A DNA stretch of 64,000 nucleotides, taken from assembly GCA_002633005.1 (NCBI GenBank), contig NMRA01000689.1, forward strand, positions 1 to 64,000. The letters run 5' to 3'. The stretch is from Phoronis australis. Its lineage: Eukaryota > Phoronida > Phoronidae. Below are positions 50,801 through 57,840 of this stretch, one piece after another (position 1 is the first letter of the stretch; each line of letters begins with the position of its first letter). Position numbers and translations under genes: made by a program. The notes under the pieces were generated by a model that had not been told where the DNA came from, did no database searches, and saw nothing but the letters and a program-made list of their open reading frames with translations.

Positions 50801-51643
50801 GGAGTTGACACCCTGAATGATACCATGAGATTTACCCTCACTTTCGTAACGGAACCGATAGCCATGTTGTTTGGGCTCTTCTGTGATCATCAGATAGGGT
50901 TCTTCAAAAGAACAAATCGTCAAACACTTCTTGCAGCAAATGATGACAGCAGAACTTGGAATACAGCAAGAATGGTTTGAGATTGTATCAGATACAAAAA
51001 AAAACATCGGATTGACATTGAATGCAGATGAACAAGCAACACGACTCGAAAATAAAAAACGATAATTAACACAGACATCAATGACAGTTTAGTCGTTACT
51101 TTTTACATCAATCAGGATTTTTTGAAAACCATCAGCAACTACCATGGCATATGTACTCCAAGGAGTGGTGAACACCAGTATTACAGTTTAAAGTATACAA
51201 AAATAATACAAGTAACATAAATGCTGGAATATAAGATTCGGTACACATATGGCCTGAAATGGTTTATGTTTTGTACAATGTGAGAATGGTGATAATTGCA
51301 AACGGTCCACAACGTGGATTGGTAAAATTTTACGCTTTGGCAGCAATGTAGAAATTATCCACAGGAAATTAGAGAAACATCAGTTCAAGCATTTAGTTTT
51401 GCAAATTTCATTTGCATGATTCGTGCATTTATCATATGCTTGCACATTAAAATTTTGAGGATTAATACAGTACCCATATCAATATGTTAAACATTGTACT
51501 TTGGGGAAACACATTTTGGCTCAAAGTTGAAGCATCATTTCCGTAATTTTATATACATATACAGTACCACTGTTAACACCATTACAGCCATTGGTCATCA
51601 GTAATCTATTACAGTTGGATACAATAGTCTCGCTTGTATCCAT
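29653..51643 (-). CDS. NFKB1: NF-kappaB precursor of p105/p100 type (full gene, 17 coding exons plus 2 duplicate exons)
   Basis: It encodes a Rel-family transcription factor fused to its own IkappaB, with the ankyrin/death half expected to retain the Rel half in the cytoplasm until processing. Exons join in frame with matching phases from ATG 51643 to TAA 29653, giving about 1070 residues if one copy of the duplicated exons is used, or about 1181 if both are. Domains (single-copy numbering): Rel DNA-binding about 26-205 with recognition loop RFRYESEG at 41-48; IPT about 209-317; NLS RKKMKR at 325-330; Gln/Ser-rich linker about 335-617; seven ankyrin repeats about 665-905; death domain about 935-1030; ESGIGS at 1061-1066. 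Length and order match vertebrate p105/p100. The usual Cys of the recognition loop is Ser, and there is no long glycine-rich region. The symbol means the NFKB1/NFKB2 class; which of the two cannot be decided. Confidence 0.95.
31598..31785 (-). CDS. NFKB1: NF-kappaB exon 16: death domain, N-terminal helices
   Basis: Acceptor TTTTCAG, donor GAA|GTGAGT. 62 codons plus 2 nt finishing a split Gly. It contains CEIGKLLD, then KDWVALADAMGL (the 'DWxxLAxxLGL' core of NF-kappaB death domains) and LLNAYE at its end. Confidence 0.95.
32126..32240 (-). CDS. NFKB1: NF-kappaB exon 15: linker between ankyrin repeats and death domain
   Basis: Acceptor TTTAACAG, donor TTAG|GTAAGT. 38 codons plus 1 nt. It is rich in Ser, Asp and Glu (KKDSDDTESDEG), so it is a flexible acidic, PEST-like linker with possible CK2 sites. 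Immediately downstream in the intron (about 32050-32100) is 'ccatagggggctaggggg', typical of a dispersed repeat. Confidence 0.92.
32896..33087 (-). CDS. NFKB1: NF-kappaB exon 14: ankyrin repeats 6-7
   Basis: Acceptor CTTTAAG, donor AAG|GTAATT. Exactly 64 codons, phase 0 at both ends. It carries DTPLHYACGMGHVGLTALL and HTPFDLARDND, two ankyrin signatures, with an insertion of charged residues between them as in p105. Confidence 0.94.
33383..33552 (-). CDS. NFKB1: NF-kappaB exon 13: ankyrin repeats 4-5
   Basis: Acceptor GTATCAG, donor GAG|GTAAGC. 2 nt plus 56 codons. YAAVHLASRA and RTPLHVAVETKD are two ankyrin cores, and GADMSLADN is the beta-hairpin loop between them. Confidence 0.95.
34190..34468. 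mobile_element. 279-bp Tc1/mariner-type MITE in an NF-kappaB intron
   Basis: It starts CAGTTCAGGCCAAAAGTATT after a TA. The inverse of its right end is CAGTACAAGACAAAAGTAAT, with further pairing through 'gacaaaacg'. CAGT ends, a 'caaaagtaattgaca' motif and flanking TA are hallmarks of Tc1-like elements. There is no transposase. It lies between NF-kappaB exons 12 and 13. Confidence 0.85.
35399..35615 (-). CDS. NFKB1: NF-kappaB exon 12: ankyrin repeats 2-3
   Basis: Acceptor TTTGCAG, donor GAAG|GTATGG. 72 codons plus 1 nt. TPLHLAVMTGLHEAIDLL and NTPFHLAAKAGNAVALKKLL are ankyrin signatures, and the TSIIDRHG loop joins them. Confidence 0.95.
35979..36096 (-). CDS. NFKB1: NF-kappaB exon 11: ankyrin repeat 1
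   Basis: Acceptor ATTGCAG, donor CAA|GTGAGT. 1 nt plus 39 codons. TLHQAIIHGQMNALRNLV corresponds to the first ankyrin repeat of p105 ('SVLHLAIIH'). Confidence 0.94.
37028..37193 (-). CDS. NFKB1: NF-kappaB exon 10: pre-ankyrin helix
   Basis: Acceptor GCTTTAG, donor GATAC|GTAAGT. 2 nt, 54 codons, 2 nt. RTAEALQNYAVSGDVKEVLSP and HLVAIQDDEGDT match the conserved stretch just before the ankyrin repeats of p105 ('ALFDYAVTGDVKxLLxxQRHL'). Confidence 0.95.
37451..38179 (-). CDS. NFKB1: NF-kappaB exon 9: long Gln/Ser-rich linker
   Basis: The largest exon: 2 nt, 242 codons, 1 nt (acceptor GTTTTCAG, donor CAAG|GTATGG). It is low complexity, with many Gln, Ser, Asn and Thr. It holds several acidic patches, for example DELDLVED near its start, but no glycine-rich region of the kind that directs p105 processing. 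It lies between the NLS and the ankyrin repeats and is probably disordered. An open frame of this length in phase with both neighbours is strong evidence that it is real. Confidence 0.93.
38456..38521 (+). repeat. tRNA-derived SINE head (not a functional tRNA)
   Basis: TGGCCCA at 38456 pairs with TGGGCCA at 38515. A five-pair T-arm, GTGGG-TTCGAAT-CCCAC, precedes it, and GGTTCGAATCC is a canonical B-box. TGGCCCAGTG resembles an A-box. Only 66 nt separate the ends and no anticodon arm can be drawn, so this is a tRNA-derived repeat in the intron between exons 8 and 9, possibly continuing to the minisatellite at 38686. Confidence 0.6.
38686..38846. repeat. 23-bp minisatellite, 7 units
   Basis: Unit: GAACAGATG, a variable triplet, then TG, TACTTAAGT. 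The variants change in order along the array: CTC in units 1-2, TCC in 3-4 and CCC in 5-7, which shows stepwise expansion. There are no unique spacers. Confidence 0.97.
39242..39313. other. Assembly gap (72 N)
   Basis: Run of undetermined bases in the intron between NF-kappaB exons 8 and 9. Flanking splice phases join without needing coding sequence from the gap. Confidence 1.
39983..40150 (-). CDS. NFKB1: NF-kappaB exon 8: nuclear localisation signal and start of linker
   Basis: Acceptor CATTTTAG, donor CTCAG|GTAATT. 2 nt, 55 codons, 1 nt. HDDISRKKMKRVPF is the basic NLS that follows the IPT domain in Rel proteins. After it comes a Pro/Gly/Ser stretch (APPPSPAGSRSGTS) with a second basic patch, GGKRSRSQR. 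Only a few glycines occur here, so any glycine-rich processing signal is minimal. Confidence 0.93.
40731..40964 (-). CDS. NFKB1: NF-kappaB IPT exon b, copy 1
   Basis: Acceptor GTCCCCAG, donor ATAA|GTAGGT. 234 nt, phase 1-1. It codes the second part of the dimerisation domain: DIKVRFFQEDERGDLSWEGYG, HDVHRSFAIVFRTPSY and ETSEPKPFTFY, all Rel IPT landmarks. The protein is identical to the copy at 42429-42662. It joins exon 8 as ...SQI-N-HDDISRKK. Confidence 0.95.
   Translation of the reverse strand, partial: TILKCASSKRMKGVICLGRAMASLGHTTSTVALPSCSVLHRMPTPSWLKKLWCRWNSYVLQTTRRVNPSHSRSMPAR
41242..41340 (-). CDS. NFKB1: NF-kappaB IPT exon a, copy 1
   Basis: Acceptor TTTGATAG, donor CATA|GTGAGT. 99 nt, phase 1-1. 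It contains LKICRMDRQAGS and GGDEVFLLCEKVSH, the start of the IPT domain (family motif 'LKIxRMDxxAGxxxGGDEVxLLCDKV'). It differs from the copy at 42944-43042 by one synonymous change (GAC/GAT). Confidence 0.94.
41867..42059. other. 193-bp spacer between the duplicated blocks
   Basis: Starts with N at 41867. The sequence is unlike either flank, with 'gcggaaat', 'acgcggaaat' and 'gcggatatccgcg' motifs; GCGGATATCCGC is a perfect 12-bp palindrome. It could be a fragment of a repeat, a real junction insertion, or sequence placed at an assembly join. Confidence 0.6.
42429..42662 (-). CDS. NFKB1: NF-kappaB IPT exon b, copy 2
   Basis: Same splice sites and 234-nt length as 40731-40964. I count six nucleotide differences, all synonymous: AAC/AAT, AAA/AAG, CGC/CGG, GTC/GTT, ACG/ACC and CAG/CAA. 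It could be used instead of, or in addition to, copy 1 because phase 1-1 keeps the frame either way. Confidence 0.9.
   Translation of the reverse strand: MILRCGSSKRMKGVICLGRAMASLGHTTFTVALPSCSVLHRMPTPSWLKKLWCRWNSYVLQTTRPVNPSHSRSMPAK
42944..43042 (-). CDS. NFKB1: NF-kappaB IPT exon a, copy 2
   Basis: 99 nt, phase 1-1, acceptor and donor identical to 41242-41340. It follows exon 5 as ...PIYNN-K-KESPLKICRMD. The protein is the same as copy 1. Confidence 0.9.
45423..45467. repeat. 45-bp near-perfect hairpin
   Basis: Arms of 21 bp (ATCAGGTGTCCCAAAAAAGTG and its inverse with one mismatch) around the triplet GCT. It sits in the NF-kappaB intron between exon 5 and IPT exon a. It resembles two DNA-transposon ends joined head to head; a small RNA hairpin is another possibility. 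Confidence 0.9.
45827..45979 (-). CDS. NFKB1: NF-kappaB exon 5: end of Rel DNA-binding domain
   Basis: Acceptor CTTTCCAG, donor AACA|GTGAGT. 2 nt, 50 codons, 1 nt. MNAVRLCFQAYL and LPSVVSQPIYNN are conserved Rel blocks ('VRLxFxAFL', 'PVVSxPIYD'). It starts with EDIQKANQHAADQAK, the helical insert before them. Confidence 0.95.
46452..46464 (+). promoter_or_regulatory. ETS/CRE-type composite motif CCGGAAGTGACGT
   Basis: A classic core-promoter composite (ETS site overlapping a CRE half site), 133 bp upstream of a plus-strand open frame within an NF-kappaB intron. Promoter activity is inferred from the motif only. Confidence 0.3.
46597..46785 (+). CDS. Short open frame inside an NF-kappaB intron, opposite strand (uncertain)
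   Basis: A 62-residue frame opens with ATG in the context 'tcaacATGC'. MPSCCCLPRC has the Met-Pro-x-x-Cys-x4-Cys spacing found at the start of THAP zinc fingers, but the later THAP landmarks (the 'FHRFP' block and the Cys-x2-His pair) are missing. The frame stops after 62 residues, before an 'aataaa' at about 46803. It may be a degraded THAP/P-element-related transposon gene, an unknown small gene, or chance. Confidence 0.2.
   Translation: MPSCCCLPRCTHYRLTYRGRTVPLVRVYRGTLPVDGDLSIQTAYKVPPCALDSLVTHMAPSK
46786..48700. other. Intron interior, no supported exon
   Basis: Within the 3.2-kb NF-kappaB intron 45980-49211. Frames of 65-94 residues occur on both strands (e.g. 46971-47237 and 47291-47575, minus) and the sequence is GC-richer than its surroundings near 46.9-47.2 kb, which suggests a transposon insertion, but no domain was recognised. 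Confidence 0.4.
49212..49318 (-). CDS. NFKB1: NF-kappaB exon 4: Rel DNA-binding domain, middle
   Basis: Acceptor ATTTCTAG, donor AGCG|GTGATT (weak donor). 1 nt, 35 codons, 1 nt. FANLTIMHATKKDVVGIL matches the Rel motif 'FANLGIxHVTKKxVxxxL'. The joint to exon 5 reads YQLS-E-EDIQKAN. Confidence 0.92.
49996..50147 (-). CDS. NFKB1: NF-kappaB exon 3: Rel DNA-binding domain
   Basis: Acceptor GTTTCAG, donor CATC|GTAAGT. 50 codons plus 2 nt, phase 0 start. IVNYKGPAKIVVYLVS, HAHKLVGDKCEDGQC and the GKGFMTAS end are diagnostic of the NF-kappaB class ('NYxGPAKxxVxLVT', 'HAHSLVGKxCxxGxC'). Confidence 0.96.
50768..50901 (-). CDS. NFKB1: NF-kappaB exon 2: DNA-recognition loop
   Basis: Acceptor CTTTTGAAG, donor TCA|GTAAGT. 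2 nt plus 44 codons. PYLMITEEPKQHGYRFRYES continues into EGKSHG. This is the Rel signature 'RFRYxCEGxSHG' with Ser in place of the conserved Cys. RKGHKSFPSVS completes the exon. Confidence 0.96.
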
Positions 51644-51671
51644 TATACTGGAGGGAACAGATGGAACAAAT
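51568..51671 (-). CDS. NFKB1: NF-kappaB exon 1 (first coding): start codon and N-terminus
   Basis: Acceptor TGTTTCAG before 51671, so at least one upstream untranslated exon exists. ATG at 51643 has A at -3 and G at +4. 25 codons plus 1 nt (donor GTG|GTACTG, weak) give the only phase that joins exon 2. The N-terminus (MDTSETIVSNCN) is short, as in p105. The frame is also open upstream of the ATG to the exon edge, so a longer N-terminus cannot be excluded. Confidence 0.7.
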
Positions 51672-52157
51672 CTGAAACAGAGAAAACGTCTACTTCCATG
51701 ACAATATTACGGTACTCAGAAGATTAAGCCTTACACATAGGCTAACTCAAAATGGCCATGATTCAGTCCTATGAACTTCAGGTACTGTTGTCTGGATGTA
51801 GGCTACATCACAAAAAAGAACGAAAACACGTTAATTTGTTAGACTAAAACATCAAAGTCACCTTGTTACAAATACTGTTTGCACATACAGGGATACTTTG
51901 GAGGCCGTCAATGTTTTCAATTCCTTCCAACTCGAACAAATACTCCTGTAATCCAACTTTGCCTTCGAGCAGTCCTTCGTTCAGATGCCCAAATCGGCAA
52001 CAGGCCATTTTTAACACTGCGCGTGCTCCTGGCAGGAGCCCTGAACATAGGAGTGTGTGCAATGTAAATGTGGCCATCTGCAAATTTGGACAACTGAACG
52101 ATGAAGAATTTGTAGAGTTGAGTGGACTGTGACTCAAACAACATCATATGGTCTGAA

Positions 52158-52975
52158 TAGCATGAATTCTGTTCAAAAATGTCTTGTGAAACCCAATTGC
52201 TGGGCTTCATCGATGAAAAAAGTGAGCATGTTGACAAAAGGAATAGGGTTTTTGCTCTCACGATGTATTTCAGTAAAGCCTTTGATAAGGTAAACCATTC
52301 CTTACTGATTCATAAATTAAACTGATATGGTATATCAGGTGCTACAACAACTGGATTACAAGCTTCCTAACTGGTCGACAACAAACTGTAGTTGACGGAG
52401 GCGAGATGTTGTCAAGTATACTTGTGGAGTCTAGGGTACCCCAAGGCTCAGTATTAGGCTCCTGCTTGTTCCTATTGTACATAAATGATATTCCCCTTGG
52501 TCTGTCTGGGAAAACCAGACTATTTGCAGACGATACAATATGTTACAACATTGCCACTGAACTCAGCCGCTGACAGAGAAGCTCTGCAGAAAGATCTAGA
52601 TAGTCTTGGTAGAGTGAGATGACAAGTGGCTTATGACATTCTACCCAGACAAGTGTATATAGATAGTGCTCTCACTTCAACCAGAAAACACCAATACCAG
52701 CCCCACTTCACAATCACATGCTAGAGTCAAGGAGACTAAATATTTGTGCGTTACCATCTCACATTTCCTCAAATGGACGTCCCACAAAAGCAACATCCAG
52801 AAGAAAGCAGCTAGAGAAGGTGGTCATTGTCTACCTACCATAAGGCTAAACTATAGACAACAGTGCAGAACAAGACAACCAAAGTTATTCCCAGGGTCGT
52901 CGACGTACAAACGTACAACCATGTTTAAATCAAAAGTTGAATATTAACATCAAACTACCATTCTTACCAGCTGAG
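52158..52975 (+). mobile_element. Decayed LINE reverse transcriptase
   Basis: Frames in order: CETQLLGFIDEKSEHVDK, then FSKAFDKVNHSLL (RT block with catalytic region), VPQGSVLGSCLFLLYINDIP, RLFADDT (active-site Asp pair) and, at 52730 onwards, KYLCVTISHFLKWTSHKSNI, the C-terminal 'KYLGVTISxxLKWxxHI' block. Stops and frameshifts separate the pieces, so it is inactive. It is a CR1/Jockey-like clade, upstream of the NF-kappaB start on the opposite strand. Confidence 0.85.
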
Positions 52976-54289
52976 AGTATCGATGCAGAAATACATACTA
53001 GAAACTGATACCGAATGAGCAGTTTCGGATTTTCAACGAAGTTTGGACTTGTATGTATTTAGGGTTTTCCCATCACAAATGTTTGATCACAAGTCCGCAG
53101 CCATTTCATTGGAGTCTTTGACATCACGTGCTCAAAATTTGGACATTTGATTCGGCATGTGGCGACCTCTTTATGTAGAATTATTTCCGTTCGAGCTTGG
53201 AAATTTATCTGAATCACCACGCCTTACTTTTTCGGGTTTTTTTCTCGTAATTGTACATACCTTTAGGAATGTTGATGACCTGAAAAATACCAACAATAGC
53301 TGCGCATTTCCTGTTTTTTTGAAATTATGCATCTTTTAATATTGATGACATTGAAATGGCCACCCGGTTCGTGTTTTTATTGATAAATTCTTACTAAGGA
53401 GCCGCTCACGGAGAGAGGGCCCAATGTTTTCCTGTTATGTGAAATCGTACAACCGACTTTTATGTTGAACAAAGTCCCTTCTTGCCGCAGGGTCACACGA
53501 CCAACGATGGAATGTAGGACTAACTGTCACTCTTTGGTGTAGGTTCCCATTTCACTGAGACCAGGAAATAATCCTCAGTGCTGAGACGGACTCTCTCTAG
53601 GTGGGTTGGTTTGGGGGGAATTGTTCCTTTGTCCCTCTATCCATGTAAATCCCACACAGCCAAGTATTCACCGGCAAGGGGAAGTTGAGATTCCAAATTC
53701 ATAAAAAACACAAAACATTCGACCACACCACTGCAATATCAAAATATTCGACCCAAACAACCAAAAAATATAAAATATACAATAGGATTGACCGTCATCG
53801 AAAGCGGGGTAGAATTTTGAAGAAAGTGAAGATCACTGTTTCTTGCTAGTATACAAATGGACTATTTCCAAACGTTGGTTATAAAATAATGTTATTTTCT
53901 TCATAGTATCCCAAGAATAGTGTTTCTTTTGACGATAGTAGGAGTTGTGTTGTTTGTAAGGAATTCGCACAAGTCGAAAAGGCTGTCGGCCGGGGCTATG
54001 GCGATTTGTGATGACCTTGTACAGACGAACGGAGGTACTCAAGTACTCGCAATCATAAACAAAGATTTCAGCGTTTTTGGGGTTCAAGTTTAACTCGTGA
54101 CCCCGGCGTTATAAGTACCTCAGAAATGAGCAAAAATACACATTAACAGTAATAAATTTGGAAAATTCTTGGGGGAACCGCCAGACCCGTAGGATGCCCC
54201 ATCTCCAACGTTCCCATGGTTAGGCTACCTGCTAAAAATCTGCGAGCATGCAGCTGAACTTATAACGTTCCGTTTTGATAAACAAAGTC
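52976..54289. other. Intergenic sequence, no supported gene
   Basis: No recognisable domain. The 5' untranslated exon and promoter of the NF-kappaB gene could lie here or further right, but nothing marks them. Confidence 0.4.
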
Positions 54290-54864
54290 GTTGGTTTCTG
54301 ATTTACAAATTCATAGATGATTTTTTGACAGTTAGAAGCTAGTAATCTTGGTAGAATTAGCGACGTTTCAGTGAATTTAGTTGCAGCCTGAATTAGTAAA
54401 GTACACTTAGAGGATTTTTGCCTATCTAAAATAACTCACAGACATTGATGGAATTTGGACAGTTCAGTCCCAAAAATATGCTCACAGTTCAAATGACAAT
54501 AAATGCATTGCTTTTGACCTATGTACACGATTTGTGGTTTAAATTCACAAACAGGAGATCAAAAAGAAACTAAGTCATTAAATCCAGGTAAAGGCATTGC
54601 TCATGGAATCGATTGTTGGTTTCTGATTTACTTGTCATCTATATACGAAAATTGACTGATTGATAGATGGTTTTTGACAATTAGAAGCTAATCTTGTAAG
54701 AAATGACAATGCTTCAGTGAACTTAGTTGCAGATCCCCAAATAGCAATGTACACTAAGCGATTTTTGCCTATCTGAAATAAGTCTGAAATGTCGGACAGC
54801 TCTACAAAGTGTCACAAAATGCTCTCACAATTCAAATGACCATAAATGAATCGTTTATTGACTT
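54290..54864. repeat. Diverged tandem duplication, ~325-bp period
   Basis: 'gttggtttctgatttac' at 54290 recurs at 54615. Both copies continue through 'gacagttagaagcta'/'gacaattagaagcta', 'gtttcagtgaatttagttgc'/'gcttcagtgaacttagttgc', 'gatttttgcctatct' and 'attcaaatgac.ataaatg'. Divergence with indels indicates an old duplication. Confidence 0.85.
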
Positions 54865-55509
54865 TGGAACTAATTTAGATTAGTGATTTGAATTAACAAA
54901 CCGTAAATAAATCAAATTAAAATCATTGCTCATTAACTTGGAAAGGTCGTCTTTGCACTTCCTTGATGTTTTCAGTTTCCAGTAGTATTGCGTAATAAAT
55001 TTTTGTTCTTCAAAGCTGAATCCTTTGTTTGCCATTCCCGTGCATACTATGAAAACGGAGCACGTGATGACTGGCGCACTCACGTTTGATGAAACCATAT
55101 GCATACTAAGTAGGCCACGGCGCAGAATCTCAGTGATCCCCGGGAATTACTGCATCTGAACTCCTGGCGTTGAAGTGTGTACAATTTTGGAACACACTCT
55201 GTATCAGCCACCAACTGGACTACCAGCCGTGTTTCAACATGAGATTCTGAGGCACCATATCAGAGACCTCAGAACGTCACCCTTTCAAAAAATCCCTTCA
55301 AAATGACCATTATGATTGTAAAATGAACTTTTCCCGAAACGGGATCATAACAAACACTTCAACAAAAGTTTGGAAATTTGTGTTCACTCGTCCGTGCTTT
55401 CATTACTTTTGGATTATTTATTTAAATTATGTTGCATACCAACAGTGCTCTCAGTCATTCCCCTTTCCAACAATATCACATTTTGTCAATAAATATTTGA
55501 TATGCTCAG
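54865..55509. other. No supported gene; possible transposase remnant on minus strand
   Basis: A minus-strand frame (54880-55104) contains KGFSFEEQKFITQYYWKL, loosely like the helix-turn-helix start of some transposon proteins ('FTxEEKxFIxExYF'). It is too short to assign. Confidence 0.2.
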
Positions 55510-55733
55510 CATGCGCGCACCCAGGGGGTCTCGGCGATGCAAGCAAAAAGGTCAGAGAAACAAAATCTCCGAAAAAGGTAGAAAACGAGACAAAAGTCCA
55601 CTAAAAAGGCAGGAACTACTTAAATTCGGCGAATTCACAATTCATAGCCGTGAACGTACTCCCGTTTTTTTAGTAAAAGGTCCATATTCTCAAAAATTCG
55701 AGCCCCCCATTTTTTAGGCTGAGTGCGCGCATG
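55510..55733 (+). mobile_element. TIR element family A, copy 3 (complete)
   Basis: Starts CATGCGCGCACCC and ends GAGTGCGCGCATG, an 11-bp perfect TIR (CATGCGCGCAC). The 224-bp interior matches copies 1 and 2 in order: 'agagaaacaaaa', 'ccactaaaaagg', 'agtaaaaggtcc', 'aaaaattcgagcccccc'. The best-preserved copy in the window. Confidence 0.8.
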
Positions 55734-57060
55734 CTCATTAGCTTTGCTGCCTAAGAGGGTTTGATCTCAAAATTAATGTAGCAAATTTCCCTGTTTTTGT
55801 TAGGGCTGAGAGTAGCAGAAATACTCGTATGATGTGCCTTACTTATAGGGGTTAGAAGGGGGCCAGTCCTCCCGACCCGTACATGAGAGGATCCCTCGAG
55901 AAAAGCGAAGAAATTCAAGAAGAATGGCGGGAATTTTATACAGAAAGGGGAATAACTTTTCATTTTAGAAAACAAGAATGGAATGGCAAACTCCAGCTTG
56001 CTTAAGTGCTGTAGTATTCGTGTCGTGTTCGCAGTGAATGGGAACGTGTTGACGATCGTAGTCTCGAACAGTCAAACAATTCTAAATAAAAAAACATTTC
56101 ATAATGCCCCTGCAAATGTTTCCACCAAAACTGCACTTTTATAAAAATGTGACTCTGTAACTCCTATTACATCATATGTTTGAGAACACAAAAATTTCCC
56201 GCTCACGCCAAATATCCCCAGTTACTTGTAACAATAACTCTGAGGAACTGCAAACTCAATTAGAATGATATCGTAAGTCACTTTTTTTCTTTGTTTATTT
56301 TGGCTCCTAGTTGTTCACGCAGCTGTTGTGTTTTGCCTTCCACTGCTGATGTCTTCAGTGCCTCAAAGGATGGGTTTTGTCCTTCAGAACCCTTCTACTT
56401 TCAACCAAAGAGATTTTCTGTAACCATTTTAACAGTGTTCAGAGCGATAATCAAAACTTTACAACCTTTGGAATACCAAACGTTAGCGGATCTGCGCGCG
56501 CGTGTGTATTGTAAATAAAGCATTCATCAACTGCCAAAGTGCTTGTTATCCATTTTCGTAAGAATGTGCTAAATTGTGATTTTGTAGAGCCGATACGTTT
56601 TCTGTTTAAAATTTCACTTGTACGGTTGCTCAACACTGCTAAAATAATATTCTCGTATTATGTCCACAACTCTTCGCTTCACTCTCCCAGCCGTGAATAA
56701 CGAATGGCAATAAAAAATCACAAAATGACAGTGGTTTAGTGGTTTTAACCACGACTATACATAATATATAATTGCAACCATGCGGTTGTGAGATTCAGAT
56801 CGCATCTTGATGGGCTTCTGTTTCCAGAAAGCTCAGCACAGTTGGTCAAGAAGACTGTCTAGAAATAACACAGGGGTTTTACTATAAAAAATATATACAA
56901 AAACTCTAAATGACTGAAAAGGAGGAAGACGAAGAACAAAGAGAAATTTCAATCCTTTGAGAAAAGAATTTAAGTTTTTTCGAGCTTAAACGATAATAAT
57001 AATTCAGAATTAGTCACAGATGAATTATTGGACAAAGTAAACACACATTTGTAAGAGTAT
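55734..57060. other. Intergenic sequence, no supported gene
   Basis: Short frames only. The last ~150 bp have a Lys/Glu-rich reading direction that may be the 5' continuation of the LINE fragment that follows. Confidence 0.4.
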
Positions 57061-57840
57061 AGACAAATTTTAATGCAAGGATGTGTAATAAGATTACGGT
57101 CTGACTGGATCGATTGTGGTGAAAAGCCGTCAAATTATTTTGTATACTTGGAAAAAAGGGAATTGTATAAACAAAAACATAACGAAGTTGATTTCTCCGC
57201 CGAAAATGTCGTGAGTAGACAATTTGAACTTTTAAATGAAACTAAAACTTTTACAAAAGTTTTGATACTTGTAGGGATGATTATTTAGATGATCTCCCAT
57301 TTCCTCGTCCCCATTTGAATATTCCGAAGTTATCTAAAGTATAAAGACTATTAAGGGTCTTATCACCGTAACCGTGAGCCCAGATTTACATTCAAAAGTA
57401 TGATAAACAATAAGACGCCAGGTCCAGATGGGTTCTCTGTCGAGCTCATCAAATTCTTTGGTTCTTTAGACGGAACTGTAGTTTTCCTAGCAAGAATTTT
57501 ACGCGCGGTGATTTACCGCCAAGCCAACATAGGGAAGAATACCACAGAATATTTAATCAATTGGCGTCCTATCTTGTTGCTTAATACAAGCTATGTGGTA
57601 CTGTGGGGTTGTATAACACAACACATCAAGCACATTTTTATTAATATTTTGATCCACAAAAATCAAATCGTTTTATGAAATGTCGATTTGTTGATGAAAA
57701 CACAAAAATGTTATACGACCTGATGCAATGCACAAACGGAAATAACATTCCAGGAAAGCTATATATAACAAAACAAATAATCGAAGAGCAAAAACAAAAA
57801 ACACCCGTTTTGTCAATTTGACTATTGCAGGTTGTTGTCA
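57061..57840 (+). mobile_element. Decayed L1/Tx1-like LINE fragment
   Basis: Frames in order: RLRSDWIDCGEKPSNYFVYL followed by EKRE (the 'RxxWIExGEKxTKYFxxLEKR' linker of L1-type elements), then NKTPGPDGFSVELIKFF, INWRPILLLNTSYVVL ('NWRPISLLNxDYK') and, in another frame at about 57685, VDENTKMLYDLM. Stops lie between them and the catalytic YADD block is not seen. This is a different LINE clade from the other two remnants. Confidence 0.8.

Noticed and set aside
51844-52261. Overlapping frames of 89-114 residues on both strands as an upstream NF-kappaB exon
   Set aside because: No acceptor/donor and phase combination linked them to the exon at 51568-51671. The right part is antisense to a LINE.
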